NCBI GenBank assembly: GCA_963580455.1
Contig: OY756969.1
Coordinates: 10,493,501 to 10,557,500, forward strand
Reading direction: 5' to 3'
Origin: Euonymus europaeus
Taxonomy: Eukaryota; Streptophyta; Magnoliopsida; Celastrales; Celastraceae
DNA: 64,000 nucleotides
Part shown: positions 34,301 through 49,426 of the stretch, piece after piece
How positions within the stretch are numbered: position 1 is the first letter of the stretch
How the letters are laid out: every line of letters begins with the position of its first letter
Made by a program: the position numbers and the translations under genes
The notes under the pieces: generated by a model
Databases searched by the model: none
What the model was told of the DNA's origin: nothing
The model's input: the letters and a program-made list of their open reading frames with translations, nothing else

Positions 34301-37300
34301 TGTACACTTTTTATTGTTCTTCTATGTCAAACTTTATGATTATAAGCTTCCATGATTATTTCGATGCCAAAACACCAACTTTCTACGACAAATTGACAAA
34401 ACCGTTAAAAGCTCCTTCATAGAGAGAGTTGAGCAGATTTGGACAATTAAAGTTGCTCGGGGTACACTTTTTATTGTTCTTCAATGTCAAATTTTATGAG
34501 TATAGACTTCCTAGATTATTTTGATTCCAAAACCCCAACTTTCTATGTCAAATGGACAAAATCGTTAAAAGCTCATCCATAGAGAGAGTTGGGCAACTTC
34601 GGACCATCAAAGCTGCTCGGTGTACACTTTTTATTGCTCTTCTATGTCAAATTTAAAGAGTGTAGACTTCCTAGATTATTTCGAGGCCAAAACCCCAGCT
34701 TTATATGACGAATGGACAAAATCGCTAAAAGCTCCTCCATAGATAGAGTTGACTTTGGACCATCAAAGTTGCTCGCCGTACACTTTTTATTGTTCTTCTA
34801 TGTCAAATTTTATGAGTATAGGCTTCCTAGATTATTTCGATGTCAAACCACCAACTTTCAATGACAAATGGACAAAACCGTTAAAAGCTCCTCCATAGAG
34901 AGAGTTGAGAAAGTTCAGACCATCAAATTTGCTCGGTGTACACCTTTTATAGTTCTTCTATCTTAAATTTTACGAGTATAAGCTTCCAAGATTATTTCGA
35001 TACAAAAACACCAACTTTCTATGGCAAATGGACAAAACCGTTAAAGGCTCTTCCACGGATAAAATTGAGTAATTCTAAATCATTAACGTTGATATGTATT
35101 TACTTTTTATTGTTTTTTATGTCCAAATTTTTTAGTATTCGCTTCGTAGATTGTTTTGTTGTCAAGAGAACCAATTTCCTTCTAAATTGGGCAAAACTAT
35201 TAAAAACATCTCTAACGAGAGAGTTGAGCAACTTCGGATCATCATAGTTGCTCGGTGTACACTTTCTATTGTTCTTTTATGTCAAATTTTACGAGTATAA
35301 TCTTTCATGATTATATCGATGCCAAAACACCAACTTTCTATGACAAATTGACAAAACCGTTAAAAGCTCCTCAATAGGGAGAGTTGAGCAACTTCAGACC
35401 ACCAAAGTTGCTCGGTGTATACTTTTTGTTGTTCTCTTATGTCAAATTTTACGAGTATAAAATCCATAGATTAATTCGATGCCAAAACCCCAACTTTGTA
35501 CACAAGAGGACAAAAACGTTAAAGGCTCCACCATGGATAGAATTGACTAATTCCGAATCATCAACATTGATAGGTATGGACTTTGTATTGTTTCTTTATG
35601 TCCAAATTTACTAGTAATCACTTCATAGATTGGTTGGTCGGTCTACACCTTTTATTGTTCTTCTATGTTACATTTTACGAGTATAGGCTTCCAAGACTAT
35701 TTCGATTCCAAAACACCAACTTTCTATGACAAATGAAAAAAAACCAGTAAAAGCACCTCCACAGAGAGAGTTGAGCAACTTCGGACCATCAAAGTTGCTC
35801 GAGGTACACTTTTTACTGTTCTTCTATGTCAAATTTTATGAGTATAGGCTTCCTAAATGATTTCGATGCCAAAACACCGACTTTCTATGACAAATGGACA
35901 AAATCGTTAAAAGCTCCTCAATAGAGAGAGTTGAGCAACTTCGGACCATCATACTTGCTTGGTGTACACATTTTATTGTTCTTCTATGTCAAATTTTATG
36001 AGTATGGGCTTCCTAGATTATTTCAATGACAAAACCCTGACTTTCTATGACAAATAGACAAAATCGTTAAAAGCTCATCCATAGAGAGAGTTGAGCAACT
36101 TCGGACCATCTAGTAGCTCGGCATACAATTTTTATTGTTATTCTATGTCAAATTTTACGAGTATAAGCTTCCATGATTATTTCAATGCCAAAACACCAAC
36201 TTTCTTTGACAAATTGACAAAATCGTTAAAAGCTCATCCATAGAGAGAGTTGAGCAACTTCGGACCATCAAAGTTCATCAGCGTACACTTTTTACTATTC
36301 TTCTTTGTCAAATTTTAAGAGTATAAGTTTCGTAGATTGTTTTGCTGTCAAGATTACAAATTTCAATGTCAAATTTTATGAGTATAAACTTCAATGATTA
36401 TTTAGATGCCAAAGCACTAACTTTCTATGACAAATAGATAAAATCATTAAAAGCTGCTCCCGGGAGAGAGTTGAGCAATTACAAACCATCAAAGTTGCTC
36501 GGCGTACACTTTTTATTGTTCTCTAATGTCAAATTTTATGAGTACAAGCTCCGTAGATTATTTCGATGCCAAAACCCCGACTTTCTTTGACAAATGGAGA
36601 AAATCTTTAAAAGCTCCTCCATAGAGAGAGTTGAGCAACTTCGGACCATCAAAGTTGCTCGGGTTACACTTTTTATTGTTCTTCTATGTCAAATGTTATG
36701 AGAGGCTTCCTAGATTATTTCCATGCCAAAACCCCAACTTTCTATGACAAATGGACAAAATCTTTTAAAGTTCCTCCATAGATAGAGTTGAGCAACTTCG
36801 GACCATCAAAGTTGCTCTGTGTACACTTTTTATTGTTCTTCTATGTGAAATTTTATAAGTATAGGCTTTCTAGATTATTTCGTTGCCAAAACTCCAACTT
36901 TGTATGACAAATGGAAAAAATCATTAAAAGCTCCTCCATAGAGATAGTTGAGCAACTTCAGACCATTAAAGTTACTCGGCGTACACTTTTTATTGTTCTT
37001 CAATGTCAAATTTTATGAGTATAAACTTCAATGATTATTTAGATGCCAAAGCACTAACTTTCTGTGACAAATAGATAAAATCATTAAAAGCTGCTCCCGG
37101 GAGGGAGTTGAGCAATTACAAACCATCAAAGTTGCTCGGCGTACACTTTTTATTGTTCTTCTATGTCAAACTTTATGATTATAAGCTTCCATGATTATTT
37201 CGATGGCAAAACACCAACTTTCTATGAAAAATTGACAAAAGCGTTAAAAGCTCCTCCGTAGAGAGAGTTGAGCAACTTTGGATAATTAAAGTTGCTCGGG

Positions 37301-40300
37301 GTACACTTTTTATTGTTCTTCTATGTCAAATTTTATGAGTATAGGTTTCCTAGATTATTTTGATTCCAAAACCCCAACTTTCTATGCCAAATGGACAAAA
37401 TCGTTAAAAGCTCCTCCATAGAGAGAGTTGAGCAACTTTGGACCATCAAAGTTGCTCGGTGTACACTTGTTATTGCTCTTCTAAGTCAAATTTAAAGAGT
37501 GTAGACTTTCTAGAATATTTCGATGCCAAAACCCCAGCGTTATGTGACAAATGGACAAAATCGTTAAAAGCTCCTCCATAGAGACAGTTGAGCAATTCTG
37601 AATCATCAAAGTTGCTCGGAGTACACTTTTTATTGTTCTCTAATGTCAAATTTTATGAGTACAAGCTTCGTAGATTATTTCGATGCCAAAACTCCATCTT
37701 TGTATCACAAATGGATAAAACCGTTAAAGACACTTTCATGGATAGAATTGAGTAATTCTGAATCATTAACGTTGATAGGTATTTACTTTTTATTGTCTTT
37801 TATGTCCAAATTTTGTAGTATTCGCTTCGTAGATTGTTTTGTTGTCAAGAGAACCAATTTCCTTCTAAATTGGGCAAGACTATTAAAAACACCTCCAACG
37901 AGAGAGTTGAGCAATTTCGGACCATCAAACTTGCTCGTTTTACACTTTTTATTATTCTTCGATGTCAAAGTTTACGAGTATAAACTTCCGAGATTATATC
38001 GGTACCAAAACACCGACATTCTATGACAAATGGACAAAATCGTTAAAAGCTCCTACATAGAGAGAGTTTAGCAACTTCAGACCATCGATGTTGCTCGAGG
38101 TACACTTTTTATTGTTCTTCTATGTCAAATTTTATGAGTATAGACTTCCTATATTATTACGATGCTAAAACCCCAACTTTCTATGACAAATGGACAAAAT
38201 CGTTAAAAGCTCCTCCATATAGAGAGTTGAGCAACTTCGGACCATCAAAGTTGCTCGGTGTACACTTTTTATTGTTCTTCTATGTCAAATTTTACGAGTA
38301 TAAGCTTTCGTGATTATTTCGATGGCAAAACACCAACTTTCTATGACAAATTGACAAAATTGTTAAAAGCGCCTCAATAGAGAGAGTTGAGCAACTTCGG
38401 ACCACCAAAGTTGCTCGGTGTACACTTTTTATTGTTCTCTTATGTCAAATTTTACGAGTATAAACTACATAGATTATTTCGATGCCAAAACCTCAACTTT
38501 GTACACAAGAGGACAAAAACGTTAAAGGCTCCTCCATGGAAAGAATTGAGTAATTCTGAATCATCAACATTGATAGGTATGCACTTTTTATTGTTTCTTT
38601 ATTTCCAAATTTACTAGTATTCGCTTCGTATATTGTTTTGTTGTCAAGAAACCAAATTTCATTCTAAATTGGGCAAAACTATTAAAAACACCTCCAACGG
38701 GAGAGTTGAGCAATTTCGGATCGTCAAAGTTGCTCGGTGTACACCTTTTATTGTTCTTCTATGTCACATTTTACGAGTATAGGCTTCCAAGACTATTTCG
38801 ATTCCAAAACACCAACTTTCTATCACAAATGAACAAAACTGTTAAAAGCTCCTCCACAGAGAGAGTTGAGCAACTTCGGACCATCAAAGTTGCTCGGGGT
38901 ACACTTTTATTGTTCTTCCTTGTCAAATTTTATGAGTATAGGCTTCGTAGATTATTTCGATGCCAAAACCCCAACTTTCAATGACAAATGGACAAAATCA
39001 TTAGAAGCTCCTCCATAAAAAGAGTTGAGCAACTTCGAACCATCAAAGTTGCTCGGTGTACACTTTTTATTGTTCTTCTATGTCAAACTTTAAGATTATA
39101 AGCTTCCATGATTATTTCGATGCCAAAACACCAACTTTCTTTGACAAATTGACAAAATCGTTAAAAGCTCCTCCATAGAGAGAGTTGAGCAACTTCGGCC
39201 CATCAAAGTTGCTCGGTGTACAATTTTTATTGCTCTTCTATGTCAAATTTTATGAGTGTAGGCTTCCTAGATTATTTTGATTCCAAAACCCCAACTTTCT
39301 ATGCCAAATGAACAAAATCGTTAAAAACACCTCCATAGAGAGAGTTGAGCAACTTTGGACCATCAAAGTTGCTCGGTGTACACTTTTTATTGCTCTTCTA
39401 TCTCAAATTTAAAGAGTGTAGGCTTCCTAGATTATTTCGATGCCAAAACCCCAGCTTTATGTGACAAATGAACAAAATCCTTAAAAGCTCCTCCATAGAT
39501 AGAATTCAGCAACTTTGGACCATCAAAGTTGCTCGGCGTACACTTTTTATTGTTCTTCTATGTCAAATTTTATGAGTACAGGCTTCCTAGATTATTTCGA
39601 TGCCAAAACACTAACTTTCTATGACAAATGGACAAAATCGTTAAAAGCTGCTCCATAGAGAGAGTTGAGCAATTCTGAACCATCAAAGTTGCTCGGTGTA
39701 CACTTTTTATTATTCTCTAATGTTAAATTTTACCAGTACAAGCTACGTAGATTATTTCGATACCAAAACTCCAACTTTGTATCACAATTGGATAAAACCG
39801 TTAAAGACTCTTGCATGGATAGAATTGAGTAATTCTGAATCATCAATGTTGATAGGTATGCAATTTTTATTGTTTTTATGTCCATATTTACCAGTATTCG
39901 CATCGTAGATTGTTTTGTTGTCAAGAAAACCAATTTCGGTCTAAATTGGGCAAAAGTATTAAAAACACCTCCATCGAGAGGGTTGAGCAATTTTAACGGT
40001 CAAAGTTGCTCGGTGTACACTTTTTATTGTTCTTCTATGTCAAATTTTACGGGTACAAGCTTCCAAGATTATTTCGATGCCAAAACAACAACTTTCTATG
40101 AAAAATGGACAAAACCGTTAAAAGCTCCTCCATAGAGAGAGTTGAGCAAGTTCAGACCATCAAAGTTGCTCGGTGCACACGTTTTATAGTTCTTCTATCT
40201 TAAATTTTCCGAGTACAAGGTTCCAAGATTATTTCGATAGCAGAACACCAACTTTCTATTGCAAATGGACAAAACCGTTAAAAGCTCCTCCATAGAGAGA

Positions 40301-43300
40301 GTTAAGCAACTTCAGACCATCAAAGTTACTCGGGGTACTCTTTTTATTGTTCTTCTGTGTCAAATTTTATAAGTATAAGCTTCCTATATAATTTCGATGT
40401 CAAAACCCCAACTTTCTATGGCAAATAGACAAAATCGTTAAAATCTCCTCCATAGAGAGAGTTGAGCAACTTCGGACCGTCAAAGTTTCCCGGTGTACAC
40501 TTTTTATTGTTCTTCTATGTCAAATTTTACGAGTATAAGCTTTCAAGAGTATTTCAATGCCAAAACACGAACTTTCTATTACAAATGGACAAAACCGTTA
40601 AAAGCTCCCCAATATAGAGAGTTGAGCAACTTCGGACCATCAAAGCTACTTAGCGTACACTTTTTTCTATTCTTCTATGTCAAATTTTATGAGTTTAAGC
40701 TTCCAAGATTTTTTCGATGCCAAAACCCGCAACATTGTATCACAAATGGACATTAACGTTGATAGGTATTTACCTTTTATTGTTTTTTTATGTCCAAATT
40801 TTGTAGTATTCGCTTCGTAGATTGTTTTGTTGTCAAGGGAACCAATTTCCTTCTAAATTGGGCAAAACTATTAAAAACACCTCCAACGAGAGAGTTGAGC
40901 AATTTCGGACCATCAAACTTGCTCTTTGTACACTTTTTATTGTTCTTCCATGTCAAAGTTTACGAGTATAAACTACCGAGATTATTTCGATTCCAAAACA
41001 CCAACTTTCAAAGACTAATGGACAAAACCTTTAAAAGCTCCACCATGGAGAGAGTTGAGCAACTTCAGACCATCAAAGCTGCTCATTGTACACTTTTCAT
41101 TATTCTCTTATGTCAAATTTTATGAGTATATGGTTCCAAGATTATTTCGATGCCAAAACCGCAACTTTCTATGACAAGTGGACAAAAAGCGTTAAGAGCT
41201 CCTCCAACGAGAGAGTTGAGCAGTTTCTGACCATCAAAGTTGCTCGGTGTACACGTTTTATTGTTCTTTTATGTCAAATTTTACGAGTATAAGCTTCCAA
41301 CATTATTTGGATACCAAAACACCGACTTTCTATGACAAATAGACAAAACCGTTAAAAGCTCCTCCATAGAGAGAGTTGAGCTACTTTGGACCATCAAAGT
41401 TGCTCGAGGTACACTTTTTATTGTTCTTCTATGTCGTCGAATTTTATGAGTATAGGCTTCCTAGATTATTTCGATGCCAAAACCTCAACTTTCGATGACA
41501 AATGAACAAAATCATTAAAAGCTTCTCCATAGAGAGAGTTGAGAAACTTCGGACCATCAAAGTTGCTCGGTGTACACTTTTTATTGTTCTTCTATGTCGA
41601 ATTTTACGAGTATAAGCTTCCATGATTATTTCGATTCCAAAACCCCAACTTTCTATGACAAAATGACAAAACCGTTAAAAGCACCTCCATAAAGAGAGTT
41701 GATCAACTTTGGACCATCAAAGTTGCCCGGTTTACACTTTTTATTGTTCTTCTATGTCAAATTTTACGAGTATAAGCTTTCAAGATTATTTAGATGCCAG
41801 AACATGAACATTCTATTAGAAATGGACAAAACCGTTAAAAGCTCCTCCATAGAGCGAGTTGAGCAACTTCGGACCATCAAAGTTACTTAGGGTACACTTT
41901 TTTCTATTCTTCTATGTCAAATTTTATGAGTATAAGCTTTCTAGGTTTTTTTCGATGCCAAAACCCCAACTTTGTATCACAATTGGACAAAACCGTTAAA
42001 GGCTCTTCCATTGATAGAATTGAGTAATTTTGAATCATTAACGTTGATAGGTATTTACTTTTTATTATTTTTTTATGTCCAAATTTTGTAGTATTCGCTT
42101 CGTAGATTCTTTTGTTGTCAAGAGAACCAATTTCCTTCTAAATTAGGTAAAACTATTGAAAACACCTCCAACGAGAGAGTCGAGCAATTTCGAACCATCA
42201 AACTTGCTCTTTGTACACTTTTTATTGTTCTTCCATGTCAAAGTTTACGAGTATAAACTTCCGAGATTATTTCGATTCCAAAACACCAACTTTCAAAGAC
42301 TAATGGACAAAACCTTTAAAAGCTCCACCATGGAGAGAGTGGAGCAACTTTAGACCATCAAAGCTGCTCGATGTACACTTTTCATTATTCTCTTATGTCA
42401 AATTTTACGAGTATATGGTTCCAAGATTAATTCGATGCCAAAACTGCAACTTTCTATGACAAAATGACAAAAAGTGTTAAAAGCTCCTCCAATGAGAGAG
42501 TTGAGCAATTTCTGACCATCAAAGTTGCTCAGTGTACACGTTTTATTGTTCTTTTATGTCAAGTTTTACGAGTATAAGCTTCCAAGATTATTTCAATACC
42601 AAAACACCGACTTTCTATGACAAATAGATAAAACCGTTAAAAGCTGCTCCATAGACAGAGTTGAGCAACTTCGGACCATCAAAGTTGCTCGGTGTACACG
42701 TTTTATTGTTCTTCTATGTCAAATTTTACGAGTATAAGCTTCCATGATTATTTCGATTCCAAAACACGAACTTTCTATGATAAATTGAGAAAACCGTTAA
42801 AAGCTCCTTCATAGAGAGAGTTGAGCAACTTCAGACCATCAAAGTTACTCAGTGTACACTTTTTATTGTTCTTCTAAGTCAAATTTTTCGAGTATAAGCT
42901 TGCAAGATTATTTCGATGCTAAAACAACAACTTTCTATGACAAATGGAAAAAACGTTAAAAGCTCCTCCATAGAGATAGTTGAGAAACTTCGGACCATCC
43001 AAGTTGCTCGGTGTACACTTTTTATTGTTCTTCTATGTCAAACTTTATGAGTATAGGATTCCTAGATTATTTCGATGCCAAAACACTAACTTTCTATGAC
43101 AAATAGACAAAATTGTTAAAAGCTGCTCCATAAAGAGAGTTGAGCAATTACGAACCATCAAAGTTGCTCGGCGTATACTTTTTATTGTTCTCTTATGTTA
43201 AATTTTATGAGTACAAGCTGCATAAATTATTTTGATGTCAAAACCCCAACTTTGTATCACAAATAGATAAAACCGTTAAAGACTCTTACATGGGTAGAAT

Positions 43301-43323
43301 TTAGTAATTCTTAATCATCAACG

Positions 43324-44306
43324 TTGATATGTATGCAATTTTTATTGTTATTTTATGTCCAAATTTACCAGTATTTGATTTGTAGATTGTTTTGTTGTCA
43401 AGAGAACCAATTTCGTTCTAAATTGGGCAAAACTATTAAAAACACCTCAAACGAGAGAGTTGAGCAATTTTGGATCGTCAAAGTTGCTCGGTGTACAACT
43501 TTTATCGTTCTTCTGTGTTACATTTTACGAGTATAAGCTTCCAAGACTATTTCGATGCCAAAACACCAGCTTTCTATGACAAATGGACAAAATCGTTAAG
43601 AGCTACTCCATAGAGAGAGTTGAGCAACTTCGGATCATCAAAGTTGCTCAGGGTACACTTTATATTGTTCTTTTAGGTAAAATTTTATGAGAATAGGCTT
43701 CCTAGATTATTTCGATGCCAAAACCCCACCTTTCTATGATAGATGGACAAAATTGATAAAAGCTCCTCCATAGAGAGAGTTGAGCAACTTGGGACCGTCA
43801 AAGTTGCACGGAGTACACTTTTTATTGTTCTTCTATGTCGAATTTTACGAGTATAAGCTTCCATGATTATTTCGATGATAAAACACCAACTTTCTATGAC
43901 AAATAGACAAAATCGTAAAAGCTCCTCCATAGAGAGAGTTGAGCAACTTCGGACCATCAAATTTGCACGGTGTACACTTTTTATTTATCTCTTATGTCAA
44001 ATTTTATGAGTATAAGCTTCCATGATTATTTCAATGATAAAACACCAACTTTCTATTACAAATTGACAAAACCGTTAAAAGCACCTCCATAGAGAGAGTT
44101 GAGCAACTTCGGACCATCAATGTTGCCCGGTGTACACTTTTTATTGTTCTTCTATGTCAAATTTTACGAGTATAAACTTTCAAGATTATTTCGATGCCAA
44201 AACATGAACTTTCTATTACAAATGGACAAAACCGTTAAAAGCTCCTCCATTGAGAGAGTTGAGCAACTTCGGACCATCAAAGTTACTTAGCGTAAACTTT
44301 TTTCTA
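43324..44306 (+). repeat. Diverged left-edge copy of the 2,560-bp HOR
   Basis: Corresponds monomer for monomer to the end of the following unit at an offset of exactly 2,560 bp (the class B monomer at 43356 versus 45915). It has clearly more differences than units inside the core have from each other. Upstream, homology to the unit continues with one monomer fewer (class B at 42075 versus 44474, 2,399 bp apart). This is an older, unhomogenised array edge. Confidence 0.75.
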
Positions 44307-46866
44307 TTCTTCTATGTCAAATTTTATGAGTATAAGCTTCCTAGATTTTTTCGATGCCAAAACCTCAACTTTGTATCACAGATGGACAAAACCGTTAAAG
44401 GCTCTTCCATTGATAGAATTGAGTAATTCTGAATCATTAATGTTCATAGGTATTTACTTTTTATTGTTTTTTTATGTCCAAATTTTGTTGTATTCGCTTC
44501 GTAGATTGTTTTGTTGTCAAGAGAACCAATTTCCTTCTAAATTGGGCAAAACTATTAAAAACACCTCCAACGAGAGAGTTGAGCAATTTCGAACCATCAA
44601 ACTTACTCTTTGTACACTTTTTATTGTTCTTCCATGTCAAAGTTTATGAGTATAAGCTTCCAAGATTATTTCGATTCCAAAACACTAACTTTCAAAGACT
44701 AATGGACAAAACCTTTAAAAGCCCCACCATGGAGAGAGTTGAGCAACTTCAGACCATCAAAGCTTCTCGGTGTACACTTTTCATTATTCTCTTATGTCAA
44801 ATTTTACGAGTATATGGTTCCAAGATTATTTCGATGCCAAAATCGCAACTTTCTATGACAAGTGGACAAAAAGCGTTAAAAGCTCCTCCATTGAGAGAGT
44901 TGAGCAATTTCTGACCATCAAAGTTGCTCTAGTACGCGTTTTATTGTTCTTTTATGTCAAATTTTACGATTAAAAGCTTCCAAGATTATTTCGATACCAA
45001 AACACCGACTTTCTATGACAAATAGACAAAACCGTTAAAAGCTCCTCCATAGAGAGAGTTGAGCAACTTCGGACCATCAAAGTTGCTCGGGGTACACTTT
45101 TTATTGTTCTTCTATGTCGTCGAATTTTATGAGTATAGGCTTCCTAGAATATTTCGATGCCAAAACCTCAACTTTCTGTGACAAATGGACAAAATCGTTA
45201 AAAGCTCCTCCATAGAGAGAGTTGAGCAACTTCAGACCAACAAAGTTGCTCGGTGTACACTTTTTATTGTTCTTCTATGTGAAATTTTAGGAGTATAAGC
45301 TTCCATGATTATTTCAATTACAAAACACCAACTTTCTATGACAAATTGACAAAACCGTTAAAAGCTCCTCGATAGAGAGAGTTGAGCAACTTCAAACCAT
45401 CAAAATTACTCAGTGTACACTTTTTATTGTTCTTCTATGTCAAATTTTTTGAGTATAAGCTTCCAAGATTATTTCGATGCTAAAACAACAACTTTCTATG
45501 ACAAATGGACAAATCGTTAAAAGCTCTTCCATAGAGAGAGTTGAGAAACTTCGGACTATCAAAGTTGTTCGGAATACACTTTTTATTGTTCTTGTATGTC
45601 AAATTTTATGAGTATAGTCTTCCTAGATTATTTCGATGACAAACCACAACTTTCTATGAGAAATAGACAAAATCGTTAAAATCTTCTCCATAGAGAGAGT
45701 TGAGAATTTTCGAACATTCAAAGTTGCTCGGCGTACACTTTTTATTGTTCTCTTATGTCAAATTTTATGAGTACAAGCTCCATAGATTATTTCGATGCCA
45801 AAACCCAAACTTTGTATCACAAATGGATAAAACCGTTAAAGGCTCTTCCATGGATAGAATTTAGTAATTCTTAATCATCAACGTTGATATGTATGCACTT
45901 TTTATTGTTAATTTATGTCCAAATTTACCAGTATTTGCTTTGTAGATTGTTTTGTTGTCAAGAGAACCAATTTCGTTCTAAATTGGGCAAAACTATTAAA
46001 AACACCTCAAACGGGAGAGTTGAGCAATTTCGGACCGTCAAATTTGCTCGGTGTACAACTTTTATCGTTCTTCTGTGTTACATTTTATGAGTATAAGCTT
46101 CCAAGACTATTTCGATGCCAAAACACCAGCTTTCTATTACAAATGGACAAAATCGTTAAAAGCTTCTCCATATAAAGAGTTGAGCAACTTTGGACCATCA
46201 AAGTTGCTCGGGGTACACTTTTTATTGTTCTTTTAGGTAACATTTTATGAGTATAGGCTTCCTAGATTATTTCGATGCCAAAACCCCACCTTTCTATGAT
46301 AAATGGACAAAATTGATAAAAGCTCCTCCATAGAGAGAGTTAAGCAACTTCGGACCATCAAAGTTGCACTGAGTACACTTTTTATTGTTCTTCTATGTCA
46401 AATTTTACGAGTATAAGCTTCCATGATTATTTCGATGATAAAACACCAACTTTCTATGACAAATGCACAAAATCGATAAAAGCTCCTCCATAGAGAGAAT
46501 TGAGCAACTTCGGACCATCAAAGTTGCACGGTGTACACTTTTTATTGTTCTCTTATGTCAAATTTTACGAGTATAAGCTTCCAAGATTATTTCGATGCCA
46601 AAACACCAACTTTCTATTACAAATGGACAAAACCGTTAAAAGCTCCTCCATTGAGAGAGTTGAGCAACTTCGGACCATCAATGTTGGCCGGTGTACACTT
46701 TCTATTGTTCTTCTATGTCAAATTTTATGAGTATAAACTTTCAAGATTATTTCGATGCCAAAACATGAACTTTCTATTACAAATGGACAAAACCGTTAAA
46801 AGCTCCTCCATTGAGAGAGTTGAGCAACTTCGGACCATCAAAGTTACTTAGCGTAAACTTTTTTCT
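44307..46866 (+). repeat. 2,560-bp HOR unit 1
   Basis: Sixteen monomers of 160 bp. It contains two class B monomers, with ATGTCCAAATTT-type landmarks at 44474 and 45915, separated by 9 and then 7 monomers before the next unit. It differs from the later units at more positions than they differ among themselves (for example near 44640 and 44938). The unit start is an arbitrary choice within the period. Confidence 0.92.
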
Positions 46867-49426
46867 ATTCTTCTATGTCAAATTTTATGAGTATAAGCTT
46901 CCTAGATTTTTTTGATGCCAAAACCTCAACTTTGTATCACAAATGGAAAAACCGTTAAAGGCTCTTCCATTGATAGAATTGAGTAATTCTGAATCATTAA
47001 TGTTCATAGGTATTTACTTTTTATTGTTTTTTTATGTCCAAATTTTGTTGTATTCGCTTCGTAGATTGTTTTGTTGTCCAGAGAACCAATTTCCTTCTAA
47101 ATTGGGCAAAACTATTAAAAACACCTCCAACGAGAGAGTTGAGCAATTTCGAACCATCAAACTTACTCTTTGTACACTTTTTATTGTTCTTCCATGTAAA
47201 TTTTTTTGAGTATAAGCTTCCAAGATTATTTCGATTCCAAAACACTAACTTTCAAAGCCTAATGGACAAAACCGTTAAAAGCTCCACCATGGAGAGAGTT
47301 GAGCAACTTCAGACCATCAAAGCTTCTCGGTGTACACTTTTCATTATTCTCTTATGTCAAATTTTACCAGTATATGGTTCCAAGATTATTTCGATGCCAA
47401 AACCGCAACTTTCTATGACAAGTGGACAAAAAGCGTTAAAAGCTCCTCCATTGAGAGAGTTGAGCAATTTCTGACCATCAAATTTGCTCTAGTACACGTT
47501 TTATTGTTCTTTTATGTCAAATTTTACGATTAAAAGCTTCCAAGATTATTTCGATAACAAAACACCGACTTTCTATGACAAATAGACAAAACCGTTAAAA
47601 GCTCCTCCATAGAAAGAGTTGAGCAACTTCGGACCATCAAAGTTGCTCGGGGTACACTTTTTATTGTTCTTCTATGTCGTCGAATTTTATGAGTATAGGC
47701 TTCCTAGAATATTTCGATGCCAAAACCTCAACTTTCTGTGACAAATGGACAAAATCGTTAAAAGCTCCTCCATAGAGAGAGTTGAGCAACTTCAGACCAT
47801 CAAAGTTGCTCGGTGTACACTTTTTATTGTTCTTCTATGTGAAATTTTACGAGTATAAGCTTCCATGATTATTTCAATTACAAAACACCAACTTTCTATG
47901 ACAAATTGACAAAACCGTTAAAAGCTCCTCCATAGAGAGAGTTTAGCAACTTCAAACCATCAAAATTACTCAGTGTACACTTTTTATTGTTCTTCTATGT
48001 CAAATTTTTTGAGTATAAGCTTCCAAGATTATTTCGATGCTAAAACAACAACTTTCTATGACAAAAGGACAAATCGTTAAAAGCTCTTCCATAGAGAGAG
48101 TTGAGAAACTTCGGACTATCAAAGTTGCTCGGAATACACTTTTTATTGTTCTTCTATGTCAAATTTTATGAGTATAGTCTTCCTAGATTATTTCGATGAC
48201 AAACCAAAACTTTCTATGAGAAATAGACAAAATCGTTAAAATCTTCTCCATAGAGAGAGTTGAGAATTTTCGAACATTCAAAGTTGCTCGGCGTACACTT
48301 TTTATTGTTCTCTTATGTCAAATTTTATGAGTACAAGCTCCATAGATTATTTCGATGCCAAAACCCAAACTTTGTATCACAAATGGATAAAACCGTTAAA
48401 GGCTCTTCCATGGATAGAATTTAATAATTCTTAATCATCAACGTTGATATGTATGCACTTTTTATTGTTAATTTATGTCCAAATTTACCAGTATTTGCTT
48501 TGTAGATTGTTTTGTTGTCAAGAGAACCAATTTCGTTCTAAATTGGGCAAAACTATTAAAAACACCTCAAACGGGAGAGTTGAGCAATTTCGGACCGTCA
48601 AATTTGCTCGGTGTACAACTTTTATCGTTCTTCTGTGTTACATTTTATGAGTATAAGCTTCCAAGACTATTTCGATGCCAAAACACCAGCTTTCTATTAC
48701 AAATGGACAAAATCGTTAAAAGCTTCTCCATATAAAGAGTTGAGCAACTTTGGACCATCAAAGTTGCTCGGGGTACACTTTTTATTGTTCTTTTAGGTAA
48801 CATTTTATGAGTATAGGCTTCCTAGATTATTTCGATGCCAAAACCCCACCTTTCTATGATAAATGGACAAAATTGATAAAAGCTCCTCCATAGAGAGAGT
48901 TAAGCAACTTCGGACCATCAAAGTTGCACTGAGTACACTTTTTATTGTTCTTCTATGTCAAATTTTACGAGTATAAGCTTCCATGATTATTTCGATGATA
49001 AAACACCAACTTTCTATGACAAATGCACAAAATCGATAAAAGCTCCTCCATAGAGAGAATTGAGCAACTTCGGACCATCAAAGTTGCACGGTGTACACTT
49101 TTTATTGTTCTCTTATGTCAAATTTTACGAGTATAAGCTTCCAAGATTATTTCGATGCCAAAACACCAACTTTCTATTACAAATGGACAAAACCGTTAAA
49201 AGCTCCTCCATTGAGAGAGTTGAGCAACTTCGGACCATCAATGTTGGCCGGTGTACACTTTTTATTGTTCTTCTATGTCAAATTTTACGAGTATAAACTT
49301 TCAAGATTATTTCGATGCCAAAACATGAACTTTCTATTACAAATGGACAAAACCGTTAAAAGCTCCTCCATTGAGAGAGTTGAGCAACTTTGGACCATCA
49401 AAGTTACTTAGCGTAAACTTTTTTCT
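46867..49426 (+). repeat. 2,560-bp HOR unit 2
   Basis: The second full unit, with class B landmarks at 47034 and 48475. It shares the variant TTGTCCAGAGAACC (near 47074) with unit 3 only. By eye it differs from unit 3 at only about a dozen positions in 2,560 bp, all single-base changes that keep the length exactly constant. Confidence 0.94.
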